Positions 9,677 to 17,797 of a DNA stretch of 64,000 nucleotides are shown here, one piece after another (positions within the stretch are counted from its first letter, which is position 1; each line of letters opens with the position of its first letter). The translations under genes and the position numbers were made by a program. Origin of the DNA: Chloroflexota bacterium (GTDB lineage: Bacteria; Chloroflexota; Dehalococcoidia; Lucifugimonadales; Lucifugimonadaceae); NCBI GenBank assembly GCA_002730555.1, contig PCAM01000003.1:1-64000 (forward strand), read 5' to 3'. Below the pieces are notes generated by a model. It was given only the letters and a program-made list of their open reading frames with translations. It was not told where the DNA came from and ran no database searches.

Positions 9677-9994
9677 ATGCCCGGTTTTTACTTCCAGCGC
9701 GAGACGCGCACACCCAATTCAGAGTGCTACACGGTGATCGAGGAAGCATCGCCCGTGGGTCGGTTGGACATTCACTACGCCTCGCCCGTGGTACACGCCA
9801 CACTCATCGTGTCCGAGAGCCTGACGCAAGAGGGCATCCAGGACATTGTCGAGATGATCGATGAGGACCTGATCGACGCCGTGGGGATCGACCGCCAAGA
9901 ACTGATCGTCCACGTGCACCAGGGCCGCGATCTGGGAGTGTTCGCCCACAACGAGTGGCCCTGGGGCGACGAACACCCGGAAGAAGGGGCCTAG
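9677..9994 (+). CDS. Small conserved-looking protein of unknown function
   Basis: A 105-residue protein starts at ATG 9677, 2 bases after the proA stop. It is soluble and strongly acidic, with no signal peptide or membrane segment. It has alternating strand- and helix-like stretches (GRLDIHYASPVVHATLIV, then IQDIVEMIDEDLIDAVGID, then ELIVHVHQGRDLGVF), suggesting a small alpha/beta domain. I do not recognise the family. Its tight position after proBA suggests co-transcription, but operon position alone does not show a role in proline synthesis. Codon use matches its neighbours, which supports it as a real gene. Confidence 0.7.
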   Translation: MPGFYFQRETRTPNSECYTVIEEASPVGRLDIHYASPVVHATLIVSESLTQEGIQDIVEMIDEDLIDAVGIDRQELIVHVHQGRDLGVFAHNEWPWGDEHPEEGA

Positions 9995-10275
9995 CCGGTA
10001 ACGACGGGTTTATTGGGGAAGGCGAAGAGGACATTTGTCACTCCCGGCCTAATGGCTCTGGAACAGCCGCCCCGAACACTTCGACGACCAACCCAAACCG
10101 CCAATATGGATGTGGAGATAATCGACAATCCGACAAGAAGGTCGTTCTCCGAGGCGGTCAGGTCCATGGTCGCAGACAACTTCACCGAGACGACGACGAA
10201 GATGATGGCGTTCGCCCTCGCGTTCGCCATGAGTAACCAGGTTCCCACGACGGCAATTTCTGGCTTTGATCTCAT
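9991..10275 (-). CDS. Possible small membrane protein
   Basis: A 94-residue frame starts at ATG 10275. The purine run GAGGAGACGAGG directly upstream could serve as a ribosome-binding site. The protein has two hydrophobic stretches (WLLMANARANAIIFVVVSV, and VGLSIISTSILAVWVG) and a basic C-terminal half. It converges on the small gene downstream of proA, overlapping its end by 4 bases. The opposite strand also has an open frame of similar size, so the coding strand is uncertain. No family recognised. It may be non-coding spacer with chance open frames. Confidence 0.3.
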   Translation of the reverse strand: MRSKPEIAVVGTWLLMANARANAIIFVVVSVKLSATMDLTASENDLLVGLSIISTSILAVWVGRRSVRGGCSRAIRPGVTNVLFAFPNKPVVTG

Positions 10276-10332
10276 CCTCGTCTCCTCACATGTATCGAAC
10301 GGCAGTCCAGCACCGCACACGTCGCACTCGCC

Positions 10333-11454
10333 TCAGTAGCTCTGGAAGAGCCGTCCCCAGCCGGTCTTCATCGCCTCTGCGACCCGCTTGCGGCCGATAA
10401 AGCGCAGCCAGAACGAGTTGTGATAGACGTTCGAGGCGAAAAAAGCCCAGGGCGCGACGAAGCTACGCAGCAGGATGCGTTCAAGCGGCTTCAACGGGCC
10501 ATGGTAGATCAGCTTCTGGCCTCGACTGGCAAACGTACTCTGCCCGCTAGCAAAGCCCCAGTTCACTTTTGAAACATCCTCGCCGACGATCTCGATCTCG
10601 GACGGATTGCCAACCCCTAGGCCACGCTCATGCGCCAGCCGTATCTTGGGCAGCGACATCGGGTCCATTCCCATCATCCTTGCGGCTGTGGCGTCGATCG
10701 CCACCTGGTCTGCGCTCGCCAGGATCAGGTTCTTCTCGTGCCAACGCATCGCCCGCGGGCCCGGTCCGGCCCCGGCAAATGTGCCGTCCATCACGGCGAA
10801 CAACCCCGGGTGGATCTCCTTCTGGATGGTCAGCAAATCAACCAGCGTTTCGTGGATCACGGCATGCGTCCAGTGGCGATTGCGGTGCAGCAAACCCCCG
10901 AAGGCGTTTTTCATTGCTCCCGTCATCTGTGTGAACACGTGTGTCTTGACCGTCGGGAGGTGGATGATGTTCTTCCCGGCAAAGGTCTCGGGGATGAACA
11001 GGCCGTCGGGGAAGACTTCGTTCAGCACCAGCATCTCGCCCTTCGGTACGTACGGAACCCAGCGGTTTGGCTCCACGTCCAGAGTGATGGACGGGATCCC
11101 GTGCTTTTCCTCGACAACCTTGTGCTTGTTGCGGATCTCTCCTTCGAACGGGTCAACCACGACCGTCCCGTTGTGGGCGGCCATCAGATCGTCGTATCCG
11201 TCCGCTTCAAGCCGCTGGATCACCCCGTCCATCTGCCACGGCGTTGTGGAGCAAGCGGGGTAGTAGTGCTGCCACGACAGATTGATCTTGAGTAGTGTTT
11301 GTATGCCCGGGGCCAGCGCGTCCTGGTAGTTGGCCAGCTTGAGCAAACGGCCGTAATCCTCGATCACCGTTTCCGGTGTCGTGTACAACGCAGCGACCAC
11401 GCCCATCTTCGGCGTGGTGTGTGAGATCGCTGGGGATACGGCGGGGTTCGCCAT
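10333..11454 (-). CDS. DUF362 family protein
   Basis: From ATG 11454, preceded by an excellent GGGGAGG site, this is a 373-residue DUF362 protein; the frame extends further 5' without a comparable start. Family features are LLKINLSW near the N terminus, HLPTVKTHVFTQMTGAMKN...FGG in the middle (residues about 180-200), and ILASADQVAIDATAARMMGMDP near residue 290. Many DUF362 proteins carry or accompany ferredoxin-type domains; this one has no cysteine cluster. The molecular function of DUF362 is not established. It is divergent from an amidohydrolase gene, with a 73-base gap that must hold both promoters. Confidence 0.85.
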   Translation of the reverse strand: MANPAVSPAISHTTPKMGVVAALYTTPETVIEDYGRLLKLANYQDALAPGIQTLLKINLSWQHYYPACSTTPWQMDGVIQRLEADGYDDLMAAHNGTVVVDPFEGEIRNKHKVVEEKHGIPSITLDVEPNRWVPYVPKGEMLVLNEVFPDGLFIPETFAGKNIIHLPTVKTHVFTQMTGAMKNAFGGLLHRNRHWTHAVIHETLVDLLTIQKEIHPGLFAVMDGTFAGAGPGPRAMRWHEKNLILASADQVAIDATAARMMGMDPMSLPKIRLAHERGLGVGNPSEIEIVGEDVSKVNWGFASGQSTFASRGQKLIYHGPLKPLERILLRSFVAPWAFFASNVYHNSFWLRFIGRKRVAEAMKTGWGRLFQSY

Positions 11455-11527
11455 CGGGCCTCCCCTGGTTGAACGTCGGGTAAAGTAAGTCGTGGCGCTT
11501 GCGGGTTGTTGATTTCCGTGCGCCAAC

Positions 11528-12445
11528 GTGAATTCGTCTCGAAAGTATAGCAATGACCGTGTGTTCTTCAGGTCCATCGGCGACCCGCAAAGCGTCTTGA
11601 TAGTCGACTCCCACACACACATCCTCCCGGGCGAGTTCCGTGAGCAACGAGAGCGTTGGCTGGCGACTGATCGCACGTTCGCCGCTTTGTTCGACGATAC
11701 GGCGGCGTTGTCGGTTTCATCCGGGGAACTGGTTGCCGAAATGGACAGCGCCGGTGTCGACCTGTCGGTGGCTCTGGGATACGGCTGGACCGATCAGGAC
11801 GCCGCCCGGCTTTCCAACGATTACCTGCTCTCCACCGCCATCGATCATCCCGGCCGCATCATTCCTTTTTGCAGCGTGGACCCGGGCTGGGGAGTCGAGG
11901 CCGTAAAGGAAGCTGAACGCTGCCTCGTGGCGGGAGCGCGGGGGATCGGGGAATTGCATGCAGATACACAGAACTGGAGTCCGGAAGACGCCGAAGGTAT
12001 GCGCCGTGTGGCGGGTCTCGCAATGGAAGCAGCAATCCCGGTCGTCGTGCACGCCTCTGAGCTGATCGGTCACGATTACCCAGGCAAGGGCGCAACGACC
12101 CCGGACCGGTTGCTCAGGTTGGCCACCGCCTTCCCGGAAGTAGCTTTCATATTCGCCCATTTCGGCGGCGGACTCCCGTATTACGCCCTTATGCCAGAGG
12201 TCACAGAGTCGCTCTCTAACGTCTACTTCGATAGCGCCGCCACGCCGTACCTCTACCGGCCGGAAGTGTACGCCGTTTCGGCAATTGCCACCGGCGCCGA
12301 TCGCATCCTGTTCGGCAGCGATTTCCCACTCATCCGGCAGGGCAGGGCGATACGTGGGGTACGTGAGGGCAATTTGAGCGATGCCGATATGGACCGCGTT
12401 CTGGGCGCAAACGTGACCGATTTGCTCGGGATACACGCCCTCTAA
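11528..12445 (+). CDS. Amidohydrolase (TIM-barrel metal-dependent hydrolase, amidohydrolase-2 type)
   Basis: The metal-binding HxH is in VDSHTHILPGEF near the N terminus. Further ligands are the His of VVHASE and of FIFAHFGGGLPYY, and the Asp of LFGSDFPLIRQG near the C terminus. This arrangement is that of the amidohydrolase-2/TIM-barrel hydrolases, which include decarboxylases and lactonases. The listed start is GTG 11528 (305 residues). A TTG at 11597, which would begin LIVDSHTH, fits the family's usual short N terminus better, so the start is uncertain. Substrate unknown. It shares a short divergent promoter region with the DUF362 gene. Confidence 0.85.
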   Translation: MNSSRKYSNDRVFFRSIGDPQSVLIVDSHTHILPGEFREQRERWLATDRTFAALFDDTAALSVSSGELVAEMDSAGVDLSVALGYGWTDQDAARLSNDYLLSTAIDHPGRIIPFCSVDPGWGVEAVKEAERCLVAGARGIGELHADTQNWSPEDAEGMRRVAGLAMEAAIPVVVHASELIGHDYPGKGATTPDRLLRLATAFPEVAFIFAHFGGGLPYYALMPEVTESLSNVYFDSAATPYLYRPEVYAVSAIATGADRILFGSDFPLIRQGRAIRGVREGNLSDADMDRVLGANVTDLLGIHAL

Positions 12446-12492
12446 CTCCGAGCGTGGATATCCCCCGCCAACGGTTGGGTGAAGGCCCGGTT

Positions 12493-12520
12493 TTGAAATA
12501 ACGGGCCCTAGGTCTACAAT
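12493..12520 (+). promoter_or_regulatory. Sigma-70-type promoter in the gap after the amidohydrolase
   Basis: TTGAAA (12493-12498) and TACAAT (12515-12520) are separated by 16 bases, close to the ideal housekeeping promoter. The predicted start is near 12527. No gene in the main reading frames begins here; what follows is a structured element and a short ORF, so the promoter implies a dedicated small transcript. Confidence 0.55.
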
Positions 12521-12526
12521 GGCGTT

Positions 12527-12660
12527 ACTGTGAAATACCGATCAGCCATGTGTACTTGTTGTTGTACCACCCGCAGGGGAGGAGTAACCGCGCGCTGACT
12601 GGTTGAGAACCACAGCGTTCTGTGCGGCCCCTGCGGATATGTGATCCCGGGGGTTTTTTT
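12527..12660 (+). ncRNA. Candidate structured small RNA or attenuating leader
   Basis: Downstream of the promoter, CCGCAGGGG (12571-12579) pairs perfectly with CCCCTGCGG (12628-12636). They enclose a second hairpin made of CGCTG/CAGCG and TGGTT/AACCA arms around a GAG loop (12593-12617). Seven T residues follow at 12654-12660. CCCC at 12628-12631 could alternatively pair with GGGG just before the T run, giving a mutually exclusive terminator. I see no match to SRP RNA, RNase P RNA, tmRNA or tRNA. It may be a free small RNA of about 130 bases or an attenuator for the ORF at 12723. Confidence 0.5.
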
Positions 12661-12722
12661 ATTGCCATCCGCTCCCGGGCCAATTCAATCCTGGCACCGG
12701 CACACAGCAGCGGAAACGAACC

Positions 12723-12857
12723 ATGGCTACCACGACACAAATCCCTTCTCCGACCACCGACGAGCGAACCGGCGTGTTGCGCACAAGTTGGAAGCGCACC
12801 GTATCGGCATTTCGTCGCCTTCTCAACGCAGTAGACGGACTTGGAATCGAACCGTAA
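12723..12857 (+). CDS. Possible 44-residue small protein
   Basis: ATG 12723 to TAA 12857 encodes a basic peptide (start MATTTQIPSPTTDERTG, middle WKRTVSAFRRLLNAV) with no recognisable domain. The C-terminal half could form an amphipathic helix. The ribosome-binding site is poor (GGAAACG). In its favour, the frame lies between a good promoter plus structured leader and a strong terminator, so the region is probably transcribed. Against it, the length is short and the codon pattern only moderately biased. The transcript may be non-coding throughout. Confidence 0.3.
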   Translation: MATTTQIPSPTTDERTGVLRTSWKRTVSAFRRLLNAVDGLGIEP

Positions 12858-12884
12858 ACCCGGCTCTCGAACTCCGAATAAAGC

Positions 12885-12917
12885 AATCCCTCGGATATCG
12901 TTCGGGGGATTTTTTTT
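12885..12917 (+). terminator. Rho-independent terminator
   Basis: AATCCCTCG (12885-12893) pairs with CGGGGGATT (12903-12911; one G-T wobble) around a 9-base loop, followed by a run of eight T on the + strand. It closes the small transcription unit that begins near 12527 and lies 8 bases before the stop end of the convergent enolase-superfamily gene. Confidence 0.8.
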
Positions 12918-12925
12918 GCGCCAGT

Positions 12926-14098
12926 CTAGAGTGTGGTCGCCGTGACATCAGCGTCCGGCCGATCCATAACTCCGGGCAACAGCTTCATCCCAAGTCCCGG
13001 CGTGTCCGGGGCCGAGATGTGGCCGTCCTCGATGACCGGCAGCACATCAACCACATCGGCATACCAGGTCCTCATGAAGGCACGGACGGTCTCCTGGACC
13101 ACGGCGTTCGGCAGATGCATGTCCAGGTGCGTCGATGCCATCAGCGTCACCGGGCCGGAGGCGTCGTGCGGGGCGAACGGCAGCCCGTACGTCTCGGCAG
13201 CGTATCCGATCTTTCGGGCCTCACTCAGCCCGCCGACCCATGTCACGTCGATCATGACGATGTCTGTGGCGTGCTTCTCGAATACGTCGCGGAACCCCCA
13301 GCGGGTCGATATTGTTTCTGAAGCGCAGACCGGAACCGTGGTCGAGTCCTTTAACTCTTTCAGGCTGTCGATGTTATTCAGCGGCATGGCGTCTTCTATC
13401 CACATGGCGTTGTACGGCTCGACGGACCTGGCGATCTGTTTAGAGGCTGGCAGGTTCCAGCGGTTGTGCAACTCCAGCGCTATATCGATCCGGTTTCCGA
13501 CTGCTTCTCTGATCTCTCGGAAAGGGCGCGTCGCAGCCTCTAGGTCTTCGGTGCCAATGAATTGTCCGTTGCTCTTATCGGCGTAGCGGTCGAAGGGCCA
13601 GATCTTCATCGCAGTGACGCCATCGGCCAGCAGGGACTCCGCGAGCGCGCCCGGGTCCTCCCACTGCGCCTTCAGGTCGTAGAGGCCGCTATCGTCGTTC
13701 GATCCGCTGTGGGGCATAATCGGGTCAAAGCATGTGTTGTAGACCCGGATGCGCTCCCTGAACTTGCCGCCCAGCACCTGGTAAAGCGGGACGCCCGCGG
13801 ACTGCGCATAAATGTCCCACAGTGCGATATCGACGGCGGACATGGCGAGCATGTTGACGCCTCGATTTCCGGTGGAGCGGCCCACGTAGTACATGCGCGC
13901 CCAGTGGCGTTCGATATCCCTCGGGTCTTTGCCCAGCAGTTCCGGGGCGAGCACCTCCGCCACGTAGGTTGCCACGGATCCGGTGCCGTTCACCCACACC
14001 TCTCCAAGGCCGACGATGCTGTCATCGGTATGTATCTGGACCCAGGTGACCGGCCAGATGTCCTTCAGGATGATGGTCTCTATCTTTGTGATCTTCAC
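12926..14098 (-). CDS. Mandelate racemase / muconate lactonizing enzyme family (sugar-acid dehydratase-like)
   Basis: The start is probably GTG 14098 (AAAGGAT upstream), giving MKITKIETIIL and 390 residues; the longer open frame has no site. The N-terminal capping domain (about 1-125) is followed by the enolase-type barrel. Candidate metal ligands are the Glu of IALELHNRW, of MWIEDAMP and of VCASETIS. A catalytic His is seen in FAPHDASGP, and a Lys in VTAMKIWPFD. This ligand set is typical of galactonate/gluconate dehydratase-like members, but the substrate is not decided by sequence. The two divergent epimerase genes suggest sugar or sugar-acid catabolism. SAR202 Chloroflexota are known for many enolase-superfamily paralogues. 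Confidence 0.87.
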   Translation of the reverse strand: MKITKIETIILKDIWPVTWVQIHTDDSIVGLGEVWVNGTGSVATYVAEVLAPELLGKDPRDIERHWARMYYVGRSTGNRGVNMLAMSAVDIALWDIYAQSAGVPLYQVLGGKFRERIRVYNTCFDPIMPHSGSNDDSGLYDLKAQWEDPGALAESLLADGVTAMKIWPFDRYADKSNGQFIGTEDLEAATRPFREIREAVGNRIDIALELHNRWNLPASKQIARSVEPYNAMWIEDAMPLNNIDSLKELKDSTTVPVCASETISTRWGFRDVFEKHATDIVMIDVTWVGGLSEARKIGYAAETYGLPFAPHDASGPVTLMASTHLDMHLPNAVVQETVRAFMRTWYADVVDVLPVIEDGHISAPDTPGLGMKLLPGVMDRPDADVTATTL

Positions 14099-14305
14099 CG
14101 CGCGATCCTTTGTACGATTCTTGCAGGTGTAGTTCGGGGTACACGACCGGCCACTACGGTCCTGTGAGGCTATCAAATAATCGCTTACCAGCTTGAGGCG
14201 GACACTGGCTGGGCCTAAGCTGTCCCGTGCCACGTGCGACGGTTATCCCAGTCCCGCGGCACATCGACTAACCAACCACGTCCCGCCACAACCCGGAGGC
14301 CCAAG

Positions 14306-15037
14306 TTGCGCCTGTTATTGACCTCGGCCACGAGCGATTTTGGCCGATCCGTCGCCGGTCTGTTAGCCCCGGACAACGACCTGGTTCTCACCGATCTCTC
14401 CGAACATGCTAAGGGCCACGAGCACGTGATCACCTGCGATCTTGGCGACGACGACTCCACGGATCGTCTTGTTGACGGCATAGACGGCATCGTCCACATC
14501 GGATACGGCGGGCACTTCGCCTCGGCGTCCGACCTCCTCGATCAGCACACCCGTTGCACCTACAACCTGCTCACTGCAGCGCGTTCCGCCGGCGTTCCAC
14601 GCTTCATCAACCTGAGCACATTGAAACTGCTCTCCGACTACCCCGAGAACCTGACCGTCACCGAAAACTGGCGCTCGACCCCGTCCGTTGAACCCGTGAT
14701 CCTCTCGGCGCACCTGTCCGAGTACGTCTGCCGGGAGTTCGGCCGGGAAGGCGGCATCAAGATTGCCAACCTGAGACTCGGATTCCCGCTGGTCGACGGC
14801 GACACGGCTGCAGCGGTTGCCTCGGGATCGACCGCAGCGCTGGCCGGAGACGACCTGCGTACGGCGCTCAACGCGGCGCTCATCGCAGACCTTGCGGCGG
14901 GCGCCCAGTCGGCCGGTTCACCTCACCCGGCCTCGTTCCGGACGATCCATGTGCAATCCCCAATCCCGAACCGACGATTCCTCCTCAAGGGCGCGGCATC
15001 GATACTTGGACTCTGGAAAGGGCAGGGAGTGGCCTGA
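14306..15037 (+). CDS. NAD-dependent epimerase/dehydratase-like protein (degenerate glycine motif)
   Basis: The start is TTG 14306 with GGAGG 7 bases upstream (243 residues); an upstream in-frame start has no such support. The Rossmann start is LRLLLTSATSDFGRSVAGLL, where the usual GxxGxxG is reduced to TSATSDFG. An Asp at the end of the second strand (LVLTDLSE) still suggests NAD binding, and GIVHIGYGG fits the third strand region. The SYK catalytic triad is not obvious (HLSEYVCREFG occupies the YxxxK position, lacking the Lys). It overlaps the next epimerase gene by one base, so they form an operon, probably with related substrates. Confidence 0.7.
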   Translation: MRLLLTSATSDFGRSVAGLLAPDNDLVLTDLSEHAKGHEHVITCDLGDDDSTDRLVDGIDGIVHIGYGGHFASASDLLDQHTRCTYNLLTAARSAGVPRFINLSTLKLLSDYPENLTVTENWRSTPSVEPVILSAHLSEYVCREFGREGGIKIANLRLGFPLVDGDTAAAVASGSTAALAGDDLRTALNAALIADLAAGAQSAGSPHPASFRTIHVQSPIPNRRFLLKGAASILGLWKGQGVA

Positions 15038-15795
15038 TGAACATCTTGATTCTTGGCGGAAATGGGATGCTGGGGCCATGGGTGGTGGACGCACTTGGCG
15101 ATCGGCACCGGCTGCGAATCACGGACATCGGCGAGCCGCCGGAGACGACCCACGAATGGCGTCAAATAGATGTCTCAAACGTGGACGACGTGGTCGATTC
15201 GGCCGAGGGGATGGACGCCATCGTCAACCTCTCCGTCCTGCGGCCGCACCGTCGCGTCGCGTTCGACGTCAACACACGTGGCAACTACAACATGATGGTC
15301 GCCGCCGTGACCCACGGCATCCAGCGCGTCATCAACACCGGGCCGCACTTCCAGCTTGCCGGGCCGGGATACGAAGACTGGGATTTCGATCTCAACCCGG
15401 ATATGCCGCCGCAGCCGGGCACGCGTCTCTACGCACACACAAAAGCACTGGGGCAGGAGATCGACCGCGTTTTCACGACGACTCACGACATCTATCTACA
15501 AACGCTGCTCTTCTACCACCTATACGACCCGGCCGACATCGGCAACGGGCCCGGGGGAAGCGGTTTGGAGTCGCTCGGCAGGGACATGATGGTGCCGTAC
15601 AGCATCGCCTGGCAGGACGCCGGAAGCGCTATCAGATGCGCGGTGGAGTTGCCGCTGGAGCGACTGCCGACCAGGGTGGAGACCTACATGTTGTTCACCG
15701 ATCTGCCGCACGGCAAGTTCAGCAACACCAAAGCGCGAGGACAACTCGGCTGGCAACCCCAGTATCACCTGGAGTCGCTCTGGAACAAATCGTGA
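15037..15795 (+). CDS. NAD-dependent epimerase/dehydratase
   Basis: The 252-residue protein begins MNILILGGNGMLGPWVV, a good GxxGxxG NAD-binding loop, followed by an Asp (RITDIGEP) that would bind the ribose of NAD. YAHTKALGQEI near residue 135 matches the YxxxK active-site motif of extended short-chain dehydrogenases. The gene overlaps the preceding epimerase-like gene by one base. Together with the divergent enolase-superfamily enzyme it may form a sugar or uronate catabolic set; this is inferred from position only. Confidence 0.85.
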   Translation: MNILILGGNGMLGPWVVDALGDRHRLRITDIGEPPETTHEWRQIDVSNVDDVVDSAEGMDAIVNLSVLRPHRRVAFDVNTRGNYNMMVAAVTHGIQRVINTGPHFQLAGPGYEDWDFDLNPDMPPQPGTRLYAHTKALGQEIDRVFTTTHDIYLQTLLFYHLYDPADIGNGPGGSGLESLGRDMMVPYSIAWQDAGSAIRCAVELPLERLPTRVETYMLFTDLPHGKFSNTKARGQLGWQPQYHLESLWNKS

Positions 15796-15809
15796 GCCGG
15801 TCTAATCGT

Positions 15810-16025
15810 CTATAGAGGATCCAGTTCGTCGACATGCAGGCGGAGAAGAACGTCCAGCCGGAACAGTTTGCTCAGGATCGCATCGCCGCACAGTTCACGC
15901 ACGCTGCCCTGGAGGGCGGGATCAACCATGCCGCTGATGAAACTGTCCAGACTGTCGCCATAGTGTGGCGCTATGCGTTTTATAGCCGAGCGAGATGAGT
16001 ACACGGAGCGACGGGAGATCGTCAC
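15810..16025 (-). CDS. Small hypothetical protein
   Basis: A 71-residue frame reads from GTG 16025 to a TAG just beyond the epimerase gene. Its codon use is rich in G/C at third positions, like real genes here, and its C-terminal half could form helices (ELCGDAILSKLFRLDVLLRL). No ribosome-binding site of good quality is visible and no family is recognised. It is convergent with the epimerase gene and divergent from the rhomboid gene. Confidence 0.35.
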   Translation of the reverse strand: MTISRRSVYSSRSAIKRIAPHYGDSLDSFISGMVDPALQGSVRELCGDAILSKLFRLDVLLRLHVDELDPL

Positions 16026-16171
16026 GCCCCCGGGGTTTCAAGAAACGCGGATCAAGTCCCGCTGCGGATCAACTGCGTAAAGTACGCAGGGTGCTGACAG
16101 GCATCAGGCGTCAGCGCCGTAAATCGATCAAAAGTATCGGGGCCAATCCCATGGCCACAGGAGCCCACTGA

Positions 16172-17224
16172 ATGTTCCAACGGAACCCGTTTCAACAGGG
16201 ACCGGAACGAGACGGTATCTCCTCCATGTTGCGCGCCAACCCCGCCATGTGGTCTGTGCTGGCGATCAACGCGGCGTATTTCCTGCTACTCGAGGCAGCC
16301 GGCGGTTCTGAAGACGCTGAGGTGCTCATCAAATACGGCGCCAAGTACGGTCCCGAAATTGCGGACGGCCAGTTCTGGCGATTGATCACGCCGGTGTTCA
16401 TGCACATCGGGATCTTCCACCTGCTGGCGAACAGCATCTCCCTCCTCGTCTTCGGAGGGATTGTCGAGCGCTCCTACGGCTGGCGCGCGTTCCTCGCCAT
16501 CTACTTGACGGCGGGCGTGGCCGGAAACGTCGCCAGCTATGCAGCCGGTCCCACCGTCGGCGCGGGCGCGAGCGGCGCAATTTTCGGGATGCTGGGTGCG
16601 TTTGCCGTTTACCTGTATCTGAACCGGGTCGTGTTTGGTTCGGCGGCGCGCGGATCTCTCGGAGGGCTCGCGTTCATCATCGTCATCAACGTCTCGCTCG
16701 GCCTTACGACAACGGGCGTTGACAACTGGGCGCACCTCGGCGGCTTGATAGCCGGCACCTTGTTGGCCCTCAGGCTTTCGCCGCGAGCGGCTGCCGAAAA
16801 CACCTACGGACTGAACACTCGTCTCGTTGCGTCCCGATCGGTGATCCGACAGGCGAGTCCGGCGACGCTAGGCACGGCGACCATCACCGCTTTTGCGGTC
16901 CTCCTTTTGTTCACGGTGTTCATCTCACGAGGGGATTCCGACAGGAACCGGGACCTCACGGACCAACTGACCGGGCGGGCGATCACGGCACTACTTGAAC
17001 AGCGTTTCGGCGAGGCGAGTTCTTATGCCCGACAGGCGCTGAGCGCTGATCCGGATGGCGACTCGCTCGCCGTGCTCTACTTGATAAAGGGGCTGGGCGA
17101 AGCGCAGGAGGGCCACTCCGATACGGCCATCCGGGACCTCAATCAGGCCCTCGCGTACGGATTCAACGATCCCGAGAGCCAGGACCTCGCCGAGCGTGAG
17201 CTGACCCGCCTTACCGGTCGTTAA
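16172..17224 (+). CDS. Rhomboid family intramembrane serine protease with C-terminal TPR-like region
   Basis: ATG 16172 has GGAG 8 bases upstream. The 350-residue protein carries the rhomboid core. HLLAN (His83, Asn87) lies in the second core segment, GASGAIFG holds the catalytic Ser134, and NWAHLGG holds the partner His188, with six or so membrane segments between about 27 and 200. A further membrane segment (about 235-250) leads to a tail of about 90 residues whose alternating helices (SYARQALSADPDGDSLAVLY, AIRDLNQALAYG) look like two or three tetratricopeptide repeats. Both catalytic residues are present, so it should be active. Substrates are unknown; the tail may recruit them. Confidence 0.9.
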   Translation: MFQRNPFQQGPERDGISSMLRANPAMWSVLAINAAYFLLLEAAGGSEDAEVLIKYGAKYGPEIADGQFWRLITPVFMHIGIFHLLANSISLLVFGGIVERSYGWRAFLAIYLTAGVAGNVASYAAGPTVGAGASGAIFGMLGAFAVYLYLNRVVFGSAARGSLGGLAFIIVINVSLGLTTTGVDNWAHLGGLIAGTLLALRLSPRAAAENTYGLNTRLVASRSVIRQASPATLGTATITAFAVLLLFTVFISRGDSDRNRDLTDQLTGRAITALLEQRFGEASSYARQALSADPDGDSLAVLYLIKGLGEAQEGHSDTAIRDLNQALAYGFNDPESQDLAERELTRLTGR

Positions 17225-17266
17225 CGCGATTGACGGGTAGTAACAGCGCAGGTAGCATGATCACGT

Positions 17267-17285
17267 ATTGATACTTACTATCAAT
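17267..17285 (+). promoter_or_regulatory. Fur/Zur-type operator upstream of zur
   Basis: A perfect inverted repeat, ATTGATA-CTTAC-TATCAAT (7-bp arms, 5-bp spacer), lies 38 bases before the zur start. The same half-site and spacing recur in front of znuA at 17798-17816. This suggests that the repressor controls both its own gene and the transporter. Confidence 0.65.
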
Positions 17286-17322
17286 TAGATAAGTTTTGCG
17301 ATACGCCCGACATGAGACCCCG

Positions 17323-17757
17323 ATGACAACGGCTCCAACTGCGCAACACGACGCGATCACCGCCCTGGAAGACGCCGGCCTCCGGATCACCGGCCAGCGT
17401 CGTCAGGTAGTGGCGGCTGTCGAGCGCAGAGACGGCGGGTTCACGGCGGAAGACATTTCGGGACAGCTTCCGGGCGTCGGGCGAGCAACAGTTTTCCGGA
17501 CACTGAAGCTGCTCGTAAACGCCGACGTGATCTGTAAGCTGGCGTTGCCCGACGGCACGCCGATCTACAGCCCGTCTCGTGTCGAACATCATCACCACTC
17601 CGTCTGCACGACCTGCGGCGCCATCGAAGAGTTTCGTGACACCACCGTGGAACGCGTGCTCAGATCGCTGACCCGTGAGATCGAGGGCGAGATCGTCGGC
17701 CATCGGATGGAGGTGTTCATCCGATGCGGATCCTGCCTGAATTCACAGGCCGTCTGA
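17323..17757 (+). CDS. zur: Fur-family metalloregulator, probably zinc-responsive (Zur)
   Basis: A 144-residue protein from ATG 17323 (a TTG at 17296 would add 9 residues). The winged helix spans about residues 10-85 (RITGQRRQVVAAVE...VGRATVFRTLKLLV). The C-terminal dimer domain has the metal-site residues VEHHHHSVCTTCG and a final CGSC; these two CxxC pairs form the structural zinc site. I call it Zur rather than Fur because znuA, znuC and znuB follow immediately and share its operator sequence. A zinc-bound Zur would repress uptake when zinc is plentiful. Confidence 0.85.
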   Translation: MTTAPTAQHDAITALEDAGLRITGQRRQVVAAVERRDGGFTAEDISGQLPGVGRATVFRTLKLLVNADVICKLALPDGTPIYSPSRVEHHHHSVCTTCGAIEEFRDTTVERVLRSLTREIEGEIVGHRMEVFIRCGSCLNSQAV

Positions 17758-17797
17758 CGTATTGAAGCAATTTGTCTATTGATTTCAGGGGATCTTA

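Noticed and set aside
10013-10339. Plus-strand ORF of 108 codons after the proBA run
   Set aside because: No ribosome-binding site and no protein-like pattern; it mirrors the minus-strand frame, which has the better start.
12780-12870. tRNA on the minus strand suggested by GGTTCGATTCC near 12846
   Set aside because: The bases on either side cannot form a T stem and no acceptor stem is found.
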